64,000 nt of DNA from Haemaphysalis longicornis (GCA_013339765.2 CM023448.1:190384909-190448908); one strand, 5' to 3'; counted from the stretch's first letter, positions 1-11,488 are shown. The notes: a model not told the origin generated them from the sequence alone. Made by a program: numbers and translations.

Positions 1-361
1 TACATGTTTTTTTTTCTATAGCGGAAGGACAGAACGTGTAAAAACAGTCATTCGCATTATGGCTCTCAGAACGAGGACGAGAAGAAGCTTCCCAAGCAGC
101 AGAAATTGCCAATACCAAGCATGGCAAATCATCAGTGGCCAATGCGTCCGAGCTTGGCAATAACTCGGCCGCCGTCATTGGCTGGCGCTTGGGAAAGGTG
201 ACAAGCCAACAATTGGCCAAGCTCTGGAAGGCCAATATTAGACAACGCTTGGCAAAGTATGCTGCCATGATATTGCCTATAGGTGGACCCCAGGCTATTT
301 TCATGCACATTTTTGGCTTTGTGGCCAGTCCTTATGACCAATGCCTATTTTATGAGTTGCC
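1..361. other. TTGGC/GCCAA-rich non-coding stretch
   Basis: No gene is recognised. Between about 100 and 262 the motif TTGGC and its complement GCCAA recur many times in both orientations, interspersed with short unique sequence. This looks like a subterminal or degenerate tandem repeat of a transposable element and runs directly into the foldback that follows. The small reading frames here have no recognisable domain. Confidence 0.4.
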
Positions 362-495
362 TCGCGGCCCGATTTCTGCTTTATACATGCCATTGTACAG
401 GAAATTATTTAACGAGTGCGCATTATTTATTTATAGCGCACTCGTTAAATAATTTTTTGTACAATGACATGTATAAAACAGAAATGGGACCGCGA
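362..495. repeat. Foldback element (60-nt inverted repeat, 14-nt loop)
   Basis: Positions 362-421 and 436-495 are reverse complements with only a few mismatches, separated by a 14-nt AT-rich spacer. Both arms carry the core TTATTTAACGAGTGCGC. This can form a long hairpin or cruciform. The structure is typical of a foldback MITE or an inverted copy of a transposon end. No target-site duplication could be assigned. Confidence 0.8.
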
Positions 496-593
496 GACAC
501 AATAAACAAACTGCATCAGCTTTGCGAAGCAATTACGTGACTTGTCAAAAACAATTGAGCAACACAACACGCCGAGTCTCTCTCTGTAGTTTT

Positions 594-599
594 TTTATT
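594..599 (-). other. AATAAA polyadenylation hexamer (candidate)
   Basis: On the minus strand AATAAA lies about 155 nt past the stop codon at 753-755. Its position fits a 3' UTR of the candidate terminal exon, but the hexamer is common in AT-rich DNA. Confidence 0.3.
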
Positions 600-752
600 A
601 TGCATATCAAATTTACAAGAAACCTGGCTTAACAGTGGCAAGAATACGAACACAACACGAAAGCAAGCACAACCAACAGTCGAGAAAAAATTTTAAAAAG
701 TGCTGCTCATGAAGCGCGAACCGATTTTGCTTCGTTTAACTGCTTGAGATGC

Positions 753-930
753 CTACAAAACTGAAGCATTCAGGTAAATGAAAACAGGACCATTATCCCC
801 GGTAGTTCTCCGACCTGCCAAGATAACGATATGTTGTTCAACAGCACTATTGTAGAATAGGCCAGCTTGGAAAGCTTGTCTCGGCTGCATGCGCCACTTG
901 TCCACGGGAAACACCTTTACGTCGTAGCGC
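753..930 (-). CDS. Candidate terminal exon of an unidentified host gene
   Basis: A strong acceptor (long T-rich tract ending TTACAG) precedes 930. From there an open frame of 58 codons runs to a stop at 753-755. The exon would begin in phase 2, its first base completing a codon. The peptide starts RYDVKVFPVDKWRMQPRQAF and ends FIYLNASVL. It contains an N-x-S glycosylation sequon (NAS) and is not low-complexity. An AATAAA follows at 594-599. No upstream exon was found, and the family is not recognised. A donor-like GTCGGA follows the codons for ILAG, so this could instead be an internal exon ending near 814. A chance ORF is possible. Confidence 0.4.
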
Positions 931-1979
931 CTGTAAATAAGTAAAAAAAATAGTTCCACTACAATGGTAAATGCACGCTGCTTACTAAATACAGCACTTT
1001 GCTCAGCCTTACCACATGTCCGTGTGAAAATATGTCCGTGCCTAAAGTTCAAGCTTGTTAACACTCGCTATGAAACATAAAACGTACTGCACTATTCATT
1101 TCTCAATACTGCGTTCTACGGTAGCAGTTACTTGGCTCGTTTTTTGAGAAAACAGCCCGGAATTCACCGAAAATGGGCTTCACTCTTGTTGCAGTCACGC
1201 AAGGTAATTAAAAAAGTCCAATACACAAAGCAACACGGCAGCGGTTCCGCGAAATTTTGTTGTGGCTACTGTACCCCATAAACATTTAATCGCGACTGAA
1301 ATGTCGTGCCGTCAACGTTTTATTAGCGTAAGTTTTGTTCGCTAACAACGCGGGACCCAGAGACTACATGGCAACGCACTACACAATGAGTTCGGAACGC
1401 TTTTTTTTTTTTTTTGCAAGGCATCTATGCCAACTTGGAGGTTGAATACAAACCTTGTGACATTTGAATGCGTTATATTTTGAGGGGTAACAAAACAAAG
1501 CCGCAAATAAAGTATTAAACTGGTTACGGTCAGGTTTTATTCGCTTCGACATCTGCCTCGTGACTCGTCAGACGCGCCAGATGCGAACGGAACGGAGAAG
1601 CCCAGCGGCAGTGTAATTACTTCGTCGCTCGACAATATCTTTACGTTTCACAAGAAAATAATGAAACAAAAGCTTCATTTATAGCTAGAGTTTAAGTAAG
1701 TCAGCTTAGAACATCCGCAGCTCTTATACTGCACACGAGTCTTGCTTCAATGCATGCTGAACGTCGTGAACCTGTAGTGGGAGCACGGCCGCTTGTTCGG
1801 AAAACACAAAGCCGGAAAAAGGATAGCTAGAACTGCCGTCACACAAATGGAAGTACATGTATGTGACCGCTTTTTTCTTCGCAAGAACCAACAACGCTAA
1901 GCAGCACTCACGGGCGCCAGTTATAAACGACAGCTGAAGTTTTGGCGGGAACGAGCGCGAGCTCTCCCGCACCGCGCAA
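931..1979. other. Non-coding stretch, nothing recognised
   Basis: Mixed-composition sequence with a T homopolymer near 1400-1415 and no ORF with a recognisable domain. If the exon at 753-930 is real, this is intron or flank, into which the LINE beginning at 1980 inserted. Confidence 0.5.
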
Positions 1980-2158
1980 GGTAGTAGTAGTAAAGTCCTT
2001 TATTGGGATGGGACGGCCGGTTGGCCAGAGGGGGGAAATGGGAATAGCAGGGAGGGAGGAATAACACTATTTGAATCTTCAAGGGCCGTAGAGGATCTAA
2101 TTGTCCATTGAGGATCTCATTGTCCAGTTTGAGGGACCAAATGGTTGTAGGCCCCGGC

Positions 2159-5100
2159 TCACACTACTCGAGCCAGACCGCTCTCAAGGGAAAAAGTGCC
2201 TAGCGCGGCAAGGAATTGGGGGTCATGGTATGGGGGATTAGCTGGTGAAGAACCATTTGGGAGTGCATTTTCGATAATATATCGATGGTCTGAGAATGCA
2301 GTGCAGTGCCAGATTAAATGGTTTAGGTCCGCGATAGAAGTCGCTGACAGTGCGGACAACGTGGGGGTGGTGACGTCCCAGGGTGAATCCATTGTATATT
2401 ATGTGAGGAGTGACAGCAGCGTTCGCAAGAGTCTTATTAATGAAAATTTCGGCTGGGCGTGGTAGGGAAGGGACGCCGTGTAGGTAGCCAAGCGGAGTGC
2501 TTGATGCTAGGCGGCATCGGCGGGCGTGGCGAGCGTGGTCCAGCTGCAGGCGAAAGGAGGTGGGCGAGACAGCAGCAGGGGATTGGTCATCCAGCGGAGG
2601 GGTTACGAGAAGGCTCTCCCTAGCCGCAGAGTGCGCGGTCTGGTTGCCATGTCCCTGCATCATGTGTCCCGGTATCCATGCCAGGCGAGTTTTAGTGCCA
2701 TTCTGAGCGAGTATGTTGACCATAGCTTGAATCTGGTGGACAGTAGGATGGTCAGAGAAAGCCTTGTTGAACTCGTCAATAGCATTTTTGGAGTCAGTGA
2801 GAATACGAATGCGGGCAGGTAGTGGAGCAGAGACGTTGTAGGCAAGATGGTCCAGTGAATGGAGAATGCCACACAGTTCGGCTTCAGTGGGAGACGGATA
2901 AAGTATATGTTTCGTAATGGAACCATCAAATTCGGGTCGTGCTGGACAATGCACGCGAGGCCCATTCGGTGGTGGTCCAGGCTGGCATCAGTAAAGATGT
3001 CAGTTTCATCTGGGAGCTTCGCCCCCAGGATGCGACAAAGGGCTTTTTGGCGATGACACCTCCTTGCTTTGGGAATGCCAGGTCGCTGATGTGGCGATGT
3101 CAGAAGTGGCCTTTCCCAGGGGGCAGGCGGTGCCGGACTCAGTGGTGGTGGCAACATGGTTCGAGCATCCCACGCTGCGAGCGCCGCTCCCTGACCCGTA
3201 AGAGATCGACGTTGTTCGTGTTGGAGGGCAGCTTCAGAAAGCAGGGCTTCCACAGGAGGCAGAGGAGCGGCCTTTTCGAGGGCATCTATACGGGTATGTC
3301 GCGGCAAACCAGTTATTGTTCGGAGCGTGGCCCTGTGTAGTACTGCTAATTGCTTCTTGTGACTGTTTGAGAGGGTATATACAGGGGCGCCGTAGAGAAG
3401 GCGGCCTAGAGCCACTGCTCGTGCTAGGGTAATGCAAGCCGCTTGTTGGGCCCCTCCGTACTTATTTGACATTCTAGAGATTATATGAAGCATTGGCTTC
3501 CAGGTACATCGAAGTTGCTTTATCCAGCACTGTGCGCTGTTGTGACTGGCCAATGGGATACCCAACAGTCTAATTTTGCCGCACATAGACCTAATTGGTG
3601 TGCCAGACAGATAGATGGTGTGGTGCATATCAGGAGGTATCTTATGCCGTCCGTGCACCACCAAAAACTCTGTTTTTTCAGGAGCCAAGTCTAGCCCTAA
3701 CGTTGGAAGGTTCGACGTGAGGCTGTGAGCTGCGGCCTGCAACTCAGTGATCATGTCTTCAGTTGATGTGTAGTCTGCAGCTTCGGTCCATACAGTAAGA
3801 TCATCAGCATAGATCGCGAAGCGTGCAGCAGAATCCTTTTCTAGTTGCCGTGCTACACGGGCCATTGCCAAATTGAAAAGCGCAGGTCCAAGGATAGAGC
3901 CTTGAGGCACGCCCCTGTCCAGGTAATAGGTCTTGGGGCTCCATCCTGGGTGCGTGGCGCTCAGACGTATGGGGCGGTTGTCTAGAAAGGACCGGATCCA
4001 GTTTTGGGCTCGCTGGCTTGGGAATGCTTGTGCCAATTCTGTAAGGATTGCAGTTTGGCTCACGCGATCAAACGCTTTACGCATGTCAATGGCAAGGACA
4101 TAGTCGGGGTTGCCTGCTGTGGAAGTGCGATTGATCACTCGTCGCAGCAACCATAAACAGTCGTGGGTACCCAGGTGTGGTCGGAAGCCAGTTTGTGATG
4201 GGTGGAGCCATGGCCGGACGTATTCCATGTAGTGTTTCATGCGATTATTTATGAGGCGCTCTATGAGTTTGCAGATTGTTGGTGTCAAGGAAATGGGCCG
4301 AAGGTTAGTCATGTTGGAGGGGTCTTTGTTAGGCTTTGGAATGGGATGGACGAGCGTGAGCTTGAGGTTGTCCGGAACGGTCCCTGTAGCCCAAAGGTCA
4401 TTGATAACGTCCAGAAGCACTAGGTGGGTAGCTTCATCCAGGTTGCAAAGGTGCTGCCAAGTGAGCCCATCATGGCCCGGCGCCGAACGTGGTTTGCCTT
4501 GGTGGAGGGCAGCTTGGAGCTCCGCAAAGTGAAGGGGAGATCTAGCTCCTCAACAGGCTCCGATACTGATATGTTGGTAGAGGGGGATGAGGAGTGACGG
4601 GAAGCGTGGGGAAAAAACGTAGTTATGAGCTGCTGTTCTACAGCTTCAGGGGTGTCCTTTAGAGTGAGTGTGGAGAACAGCGTAGACTTATGCTTGCGCT
4701 TGCCGGACATCCCACGGTACACCTGCCATAACCTGGAGAGGCCGCGTTCCTTGCCGAGTCTTGCGCAGAGGCTGTGCCATTGTTCGTTGGCGAGCGAGCG
4801 TTGGTATTCCCTAATTAGCTTGTATTGTTTTCTTATCTTGAGGAGATCACGGTGACGTTTCCCGCTAGCAAGGTACCGGGTGGTAAGAGTTTGAGCTCTC
4901 TTCCACAGGTTCGCCATGTGGGCGTCCATAGCCGGGGTTTTGTCGTCACAGTCAATGTATTCACCAGACAGATCTTTGGCTTCCTGAAAAGTAGTAATGA
5001 TCTGTTCGAGTGATTGAGGCGTGGACAAAGAGGACATGTGCCGGTAGGTTGTCCAATTGATTCGGGATAGGCGCTGGCGTGTTCGGAAGCGTTTTCCGTT

Positions 5101-5805
5101 AAGAGTGATGAGAATAGGAAAATGATCGCTGCCCCACGTTGTTGTAAAGGGGCTCCAGTCCCTGACAATGCCAGGCGAAGCTAAAGTAAGGTCCGGGGAG
5201 GAGTTCTGTTGCTTGGGATGTAGGCCAATCCGCGTGTGTTGCATAGGATCATTGATGATGATGAGGTTACAGTCTTCCGAGGTTTCCTCGAGGCGGGCAC
5301 CACGGCCATCTGTTTGGGCGTAACCCCAGGTCGTACTTTTGGCATTAAAATCCCCGCCGATAATTATCGGTGTTCTCGGATATTTAGATACCAAGTGCCG
5401 AAGCCAGTTGTACGCAATAGATTTTTGAGAGCCAGTTGCTGGTCTGTAATAAACCGAGGCTGCAATCAGTGGCTTGCCGTCCGGGAGGCGAAGGTGGACG
5501 ATGACAGCCTCATGATGTTCTGAATTTTGGCCAGGGACAGAAATTTTGTAACAACCCAGGTCTGATCTGACCAGGACCGCCGTTTGTTCAATAATTGAGG
5601 GCGTGCATTGTGGTCTACGGCCTGGGCCCTTTCTCGTAATTGAAGGTTCTGTAAAAGTCGTAAAGCCATAGACTTGAGGAGTGACCCGCGTTTCCTGAAG
5701 TAGAATTAAGAAGGGTGAAATGTGAGGGGTGCGGTTTGACAGTATGGAGCTGGTTTGAGTAAAACTACGGCAGTTCCACTGTAGTATCTTAAGGGAGTGC
5801 TTCAT
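2159..5805 (-). pseudogene. LINE ORF2: endonuclease, reverse transcriptase, RNase H, frameshifted
   Basis: The likely start is the ATG at 5805-5803 (MKHSLKILQWN), immediately before endonuclease motif LQWNC. The APE-like endonuclease shows LLQETR, GGDFN and GSDHFP. A frameshift near 4530 moves into the reverse-transcriptase frame (to about 2940), with DMRKAFD, VPQGS and the catalytic YADD in FAIYADDLTV. RNase H begins DIFTDAS, shifts frame near 2935 (LTDSKNAIDEF, then EIFINK), and shifts again near 2390. It ends in GLARVV and a stop at 2159. Each frameshift is inferred because homologous sequence continues in another frame. Function in the live element is target-primed reverse transcription in the nucleus. 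Confidence 0.88.
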
Positions 5806-5945
5806 TGAGTCAGCCGCGTTTCTTGGTGCAACCTTTCTAGGGGGCGGTTCAACCTCGTTGGGCAGTCCCGGGAGTTTACTGGTAATTAATTGCAGCATGG
5901 CCTTTGTTTCCGAGGCGTAACTGTCGGAAAGAGCACGGAGCCTTT

Positions 5946-7424
5946 CTATATCCGTTTGGCGTTCACGCCGTTCCTGTTGAAGATCCGCGCGAATGAACTT
6001 AAGGATTTGCATAAAATCCGTACTCTCCTTTGGATGCTGTGAGATGTCGGGGTTCGTTTATTGCTAGCACTGCGACTACGGCGCTGGGTCGTCGAAATGT
6101 TCGGGCGCATACGTTGCGCTGATTTCGGAGGAAGCTTGGATGAATCAGTCTTTCGTTGTAGCTGCGACTGGTGAGGAGTACCCTGACGGAGCGTGGCAAT
6201 CTCCTCCTTGAGTTGCGCGTTCTCCTCTCGCAGCTGACGGAGTTCAGAGCGCAGGCTGTCCAGCTGTGCCAAAATAGCCTCATTAATAGAGGTCGCGGCT
6301 GAGGTCGCATCTGACTTCACAGTTTGGGATTGCATCCCGCTTTCTGGAGCAGATTTAGATTGTCCACGTACGCAGTCCGCCCAAGAAACCCCGTCCTGAA
6401 CGCGCTGAGTGTGCTGTCGCGGGATCGCCTTTCTGCTGGCACACTTCGGGTCTAGGGCCAAGTGGCCATCTTCTTTACAGGCCACACAGAAGAGCGTACG
6501 TTCACAAGGCTCTTCCTGATTGTGGGTGCGGCCGCAGTTTCTACAGACTGGTTGCTTGGGGCAGTATTTAGCCATGTGTCCGATGTTATGGCAGTTGAAG
6601 CAGACCATTCGCTTAGGGGCGTATGGACTAACCCGTACGATGGCCATGTAATATTTGACCACTCGAGGGAGTGTAGGTGAATCGAAGGTGAGGACTGCTC
6701 GATTGGTCTTTCCAATGCGTTGGACAGCCAAGATGTCCGCCTGCTCGCAGCGAAGCCACTGAAGAATTGTTTCATTTGAATCACCTGCTTCAACTGTGAT
6801 AACCCCGCGGGATGTATTGGGACGATTTGGAGATGCCTTGATTTCAACAGGGACGATGATCTCTTGGGAGTGATGCATAAAGCGGACATGAGTGGTAGCC
6901 GTTAGCTTGGAGGCATGTGCAGGATCGTACACAGTCAGTTGGATGCTGTTACCTGCTACATCATATCGATGAGCTGCGAGCTCAGCTAGTTCCGATGAGG
7001 GAGCTGATGCGCCGATAAGCATTGCTAGTGCGTTTTTGGGAATATCTTTAACGCTTATTTTCGAGAGCGGTCTTAGCAAGAGCAAGGAGCGGGGCCTACT
7101 TACCCGATCCAGTCTCGTGATGGCCGTTTTCTTGTTTGGCTTGACACGTGTCCAGGTTTTCCAGCCGCCGGTTGGATCGTCGTCGGCTTCTTCGTGGTCC
7201 ATTTGGGTAGAACAGCCTTCTTCTTCGACGTATTCATTACTGGTCTGGGTTCCCACTGGTGGCTCAATCATCGCGGGCTGTTGGGTGCCGATTTGAAGAA
7301 ATGGAGGCCGGAGAATGTTGCCGGTGTGCGACATGAGGCCTGGCGCGAAAGGAACGCCACGAGCAAGTTCTCCCGCGAGCCCCGCGGAGTAGCTGGCTCG
7401 AGCGCTGGCGCCGCGCCGATGCAC
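5946..7424 (-). pseudogene. LINE ORF1: gag-like RNA-binding protein with three zinc knuckles
   Basis: This is a 492-codon frame. The central part carries three CCHC-type knuckles in a row, beginning CFNCHNIGHMAKYC, CRNCGRTHNQEEPC and CVACKEDGH. They are followed by a leucine/glutamate-rich coiled coil (about residues 380-415) and a basic Ser/Arg-rich tail. This is the usual layout of I/Jockey-group ORF1 proteins, which coat the element RNA. The C-terminal end appears to switch frame near 6010, because the ORF2 frame upstream of its likely start encodes another charged helical stretch. The true ORF1 stop is therefore obscured. The annotated methionine is the most upstream; a later ATG (MSHTGN) is also plausible. 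Confidence 0.85.
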
Positions 7425-7690
7425 GTAGGCTTAGCGGCAGCGATGCACAAAAACCATTATAATTGTCCAGTCTCTAATCGAGGGTGGTCGAAACTGGTAT
7501 GTACGGGTAGACGGTAACTTGGGAATCGCTTGGTCACTCGTAAAGGCTGGTCCTTTGAGCAAAACTCACGGTTTGACGAAGTGAACCGGGAGCCGATGCG
7601 AGACACGTTGGCTGGCGTTCGGGCACGTCCGCAAGGAAAATGAAATGGTGACTTACGTTTTCAGCGGCGGCCACAGCAGGCAAACGATGT

Positions 7691-8000
7691 TATTCCACCA
7701 GTCAGGTATACTTCACAGAGCCACCGACACCAAAATGCACCTCACAGACACGTACAGGAGTACTACCGCAGTTTCAATACCTACAATTGTAGGTATAGCT
7801 GTTTAGCAGCTGTTAATTTAGTCGCGGTTGTGGGAGGAATATAGGTTGTGTGTATATATCATCATTGGCTTTCAATAAATATCAATTTGCAGTACCACTG
7901 TGTCATATTATACGCAGCTTTGTTGGTACTTGTGAACGTTTTGTGAACGCTACGCCACCGATCCACGACTGGGAAAGCGACCGAGATGGGTCTTACGAGA
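7691..8000. other. Flank of the LINE, nothing recognised
   Basis: AT-rich sequence between the likely LINE 5' end and a foldback element. No recognisable coding or RNA feature. Confidence 0.4.
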
Positions 8001-8250
8001 GAACTATAGTTCATACCACAAGCTAGCTGCAGCACTGTGGAGGCTACATTGTTATCAACAGTGCGCCCACTGAGGGCGCCTAACTCGCCGTGAAGGGGGT
8101 CCTGAAAGGACATTCCCTTCTCCCCTCTCGGCAAGTAGCACCGCAAGGCCCCGACGCCTTTTGTCGCTTCCTTCGCGGTGAGTTAGGCGCCTTTAGGGGG
8201 ACAACAATGTAGCCTCCACAGTGCTGCAGCTAGCTTATGGTGTGAACTAT
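8001..8250. repeat. Foldback repeat with arms of about 80-95 nt
   Basis: Positions 8001-8096 and 8170-8250 are inverted copies sharing GAGTTAGGCGCC, ACAATGTAGCCTCCACAG and TGCTGCAGCTAGCTT, separated by about 73 nt. The arms differ by small indels. A fragment of the same arm recurs around 16055-16100, so this is a dispersed family rather than a unique hairpin. Confidence 0.75.
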
Positions 8251-8649
8251 ATATAGTGTCATACCTTCTACCTCCGACGCCCGGGGCAGCTTCTTTTGTT
8301 GCTGCCTGAACCATGGCAAACCGATTTTCGTGGCTGTCGTGCACGGGGAAATACGTTGCAGGGGTGGTTCGGCACTGCATTCGTTGTCGCGACTTGCTCG
8401 TTCTCCCAAACCGCGCTGAAGTGCGCTAGCTGTCTACACACGCGTAGCACAAATATGATTATGTATGCATTTAAATGGCGTGAGGCCGACTGAGGACAAA
8501 GAGCGCCAAAAGGACGGGCAGCAAAACTAAAACAAGACGTTGATCATGAACTAGATGTTCCTGTTTTAAAGCGAAGCTTTTTACCTCTACCCTCCAAGGT
8601 TCTGTCGCGACCGTTGGTGTCAACAGAAAACTCCGCGAAAAAATGAAAG

Positions 8650-8745
8650 CTACTGGCCCCGCCAGGACTCGAACCTGGAACGAATAGAGAAACAGAGCGA
8701 GAGCCCGTTATCTTACCGAGTGAGCTACGACGAGCACACGCGGAC
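8650..8745 (-). repeat. tRNA-derived SINE head
   Basis: On the minus strand a box A-like TAGCTCACTCGGTA is followed by box B GGTTCGAGTCC at tRNA-like spacing. The acceptor-stem ends do not pair and extra sequence sits between the boxes, so it is not a functional tRNA. It is best read as the RNA polymerase III promoter head of a SINE whose body continues to about 8565. Confidence 0.65.
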
Positions 8746-8968
8746 ACGGGGAAAGAGAGAAAGAGAACTACTTTATTTTACAACTGGGATATAGGGGGGG
8801 GGGGGGGGGGAGAGAGAGAGATGGCCGAAGCCCATATGACTTCGGCGACCGCAAGGGCCCGTGCGGTTCGAGTTTACTGAATCGCCAGGTCCGAGCTCCC
8901 CAAGGCCTGTTCCCAGTGGTGGGGCGTGGGGTAGGAGGGAAATGGGTCGTGTGGACACTCACGGAGTG

Positions 8969-9681
8969 AAGCGCTAACCACATGGAGCGATTTTTCCAGC
9001 GACGCGACGAGCGACGCGACTAGAATCCGCGGTCGCTGATCCGAAGTCGTTCGCCGAGGCAACCACATGACAGCGACGGCTCGAGCGACTGAGGACGGCG
9101 ATTTCATTGTTGCCGCACTGCGCATAGTAACGCGCTTGGTACGCTGGTTGTTTACAAACATTTTTTTGTTCATTTGTCATAAAAAGCATGACTAAAACGT
9201 ATTACGCCCTTCTACCTTGCTTTTTTGCACTTCATTGCAGCGATAGCGCGCGCTTTTCCTTCTGCGCCTCGTCTCTCGGCTCCAACAGAACGCCGTGAAG
9301 AATTCGCTTTCTTGACGTTGTTTTTGCCACACGGGTCTCACCCAGTGTGTGCGGGAGCCTTCTTGCTTCTGCTTCAGCACGTACACAAGCTTTGCCATGC
9401 AAAGCTTTCTTGGCCGCTGGATCGCAAACGCAGCCTGCGCGGATTTAGCGCGCGCGTTAAATCTCCCTCCCGTTCTCTTCCAAAACCGGAGGTTGCGTGC
9501 TTACTTAGGGGCTCTCCTATTGGCTAGTCGCTGAGGCCACTTCCGGGAGGCGAGTGAATGTTTCTGGCGACCCAGAACCGAGTGATTCGATGAGCGACTT
9601 GGTCCGCGGCGAAAAGTAGTTCGTCGCTAGTCGCGTCGCTCCCCAAGTCGCTTGCAAAATCGCTCCATGTGGTTAGCGCTT
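8969..9681. mobile_element. Non-autonomous TIR element inside the LINE fragment
   Basis: The ends are inverted: AGCGCTAACCACATGGAGCG at the left appears reverse-complemented at the right (9655-9681), with further inverted similarity in the GCGACGCGACTAG motifs inside. The hexamer AGCGCT flanks both ends but is self-complementary, so it may belong to the TIR or to the target duplication. No transposase is encoded. It interrupts the LINE C-terminal coding region. Confidence 0.6.
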
Positions 9682-9878
9682 GAATGAAAGTGGGTATCAC
9701 GCTGGTGGCAATGAGGGCAGTGTGGTGTTGGAAACTTGTGTGGGTGCGTGTGTGGGAAGCAGTGAGTTTTTACGATGCGCCACATGTTGGCGGCAGCGTG
9801 CCTTAGCGACAGGTGCGGTGGGGGACAGTGCCTGCGGAGGAGTCGGTAGTGCTGGGCGACTTCTCGATATGTTAGAAG

Positions 9879-11480
9879 CAGGGTGTCGAACCGGAACCGA
9901 ACCGAACCGAAAACCGGAACCGAACCGGTATTTTTTCCGGAACTGAACCCGAACCCGAACCGTTATTTTTTGAGCACACTGAACCCGAACCGGAACTGAA
10001 CCGGAAAAAAAAAATAACGGTTACCGGTTCATGCCGAAACGGTTCGACCCTCTGTTGTTGATATTGCACAGTCAATGCAATTCAGGCCTTTTTTTCTTTC
10101 ACGTACCATCAACTTCGTACTTGCTCGCGCACTTTCCCCTCCAGACAATTGAACACTATCACGCTCTATGTAACAACAGGGGAAATGAATGAGCACCAAT
10201 GTAGCATTGGTCTGTTGCTGCTGGAGGTGCGAGCATAGTGCAAGTTGACCAAACGAAATGTCATTATCGGCAGCTTGCAGGGGATATAAAACGACTTTGC
10301 CCTTCCCTAGCTGCGACTTCATTGGAGCAATCAGGCTGCAGGAGTGCTCCACTGCGCAACAGCGAAAGCTCACACCCGATGTGTGCAAACTTTTTGCATG
10401 TCATAATTTGTTTAAAAGGTCCGACACCTGCAAATTATTAATACTTGACAAGTGTGACCGCAGGAGCTGCTCAGTGGCTAAGCCGTTTGCTAAGCCGTTT
10501 GCCCAACTCGCTACATTGCTTCTACTGCGACTCGTTCCGGAGGGGAGTACTGCTGTGGACGAATTAAGAGCGTCTACCCAAAAAGCCCCATCTCATGGCT
10601 CCACGTGTCAAATTTCCCTTTCATTTTGTAACCGCATTATCTGTTATAAGATTCCGCAATGTAGCACACGGAACGATGGTAGGGGTTCAGGCGGTACGAT
10701 GACATACTGATTGTAATGCACACTTTCGGTATCGCAAAGGGAATTGCAGTGGTCAGAGCAATAATGCAGTGACTGAGCGTTAACTAAAGCTTACTTTAAA
10801 CAAAAGTGTGGCTAACACATTCGATAAGGTGACAGCTAACAAATTATTCAGGGTGACCAAATATTCCAATTCATTTGTAGTATTTATGTGCCTGTCGTAG
10901 GATTTTTCTGTTTTGTTACAAATATAAAAAATGTGCGCCATTGGTATTAAGCGCTGGTATTTGCACACGCCAGTACGCAGGACTAAATTTAAGGCTTCAA
11001 GGTTAGCGTGATGGGCGATTGGATAGCGACATTTACGATTTCAACAAAAAAGAAAAGGACAGAAAATATATCTCACCGTCATATCTCTTGGCGTTGGCTT
11101 TATGAAAAGTTGCTAGGACAACATAAAGTCTGAGCGATAAAGAAGGTGGTAAATCGTCGCCACTTCATGTGTTTTTCTAATATCTCCTAATTGTTTAAAG
11201 TTTCCTTTGCAATTGCGCCACTGCCCTTGGGGAGCAGCAGCGTTTTGAATGTTAGTTTGTGTTTTGATTTGACGGTCGTTTTAAACTAGTAAATGTTTTT
11301 TTTTATTTCAGTGATAATTCAACTAATCGAACCGGTTCGCGAACCGGTTCAAGCTCCCGAACCGGTTCGCGAACCGGTTCGGTACGTGATTTTGTCGAAC
11401 CGGAACTGAACCGGAACGAAATTATTTCACCCGAACCCGAACCGTAACCGAACCGGTATTTTTTTCGGTTCGACACCCTG
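9879..11480 (+). mobile_element. hAT-like non-autonomous transposon, 1602 bp, perfect 8-bp TSD
   Basis: The element starts CAGGGTGTCGAACCG and ends with the exact inverted complement. It is flanked on both sides by GTTAGAAG (9871-9878 and 11481-11488). CAGGG-type termini plus an 8-bp duplication are diagnostic of the hAT superfamily. Both subterminal regions (about 150 nt each) are packed with CCGAACC/GGTTCGG motifs in alternating orientation, plausible transposase-binding arrays. No transposase ORF is present. Excision restores the surrounding LINE. A second, inverted copy of the family lies at 24480-29297. Confidence 0.88.
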
Positions 11481-11488
11481 GTTAGAAG

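Larger units (their letters stand above)
1980..7690 (-). mobile_element. Non-LTR retrotransposon (I-clade-like LINE), nearly full length, inactivated
   Basis: Read on the minus strand, the order is 5' region, ORF1 with zinc knuckles, ORF2 with APE-type endonuclease, reverse transcriptase and RNase H, then a short 3' UTR. The 3' UTR ends in AATAAAGG and a (TAC)n tail at 1980-1990. A short-repeat tail and an RNase H domain are typical of the I group of arthropod LINEs. Frameshifts occur near 6010, 4530, 2935 and 2390, so this copy cannot encode intact proteins, yet domains remain readable over long stretches, suggesting moderate age. The 5' boundary is approximate, somewhere between 7460 and 7690. 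No target-site duplication could be defined. Confidence 0.88.

Noticed and set aside
2497..5523. Plus-strand ORFs over the first LINE
   Set aside because: They are antisense shadows of ORF2 with no recognisable domain.
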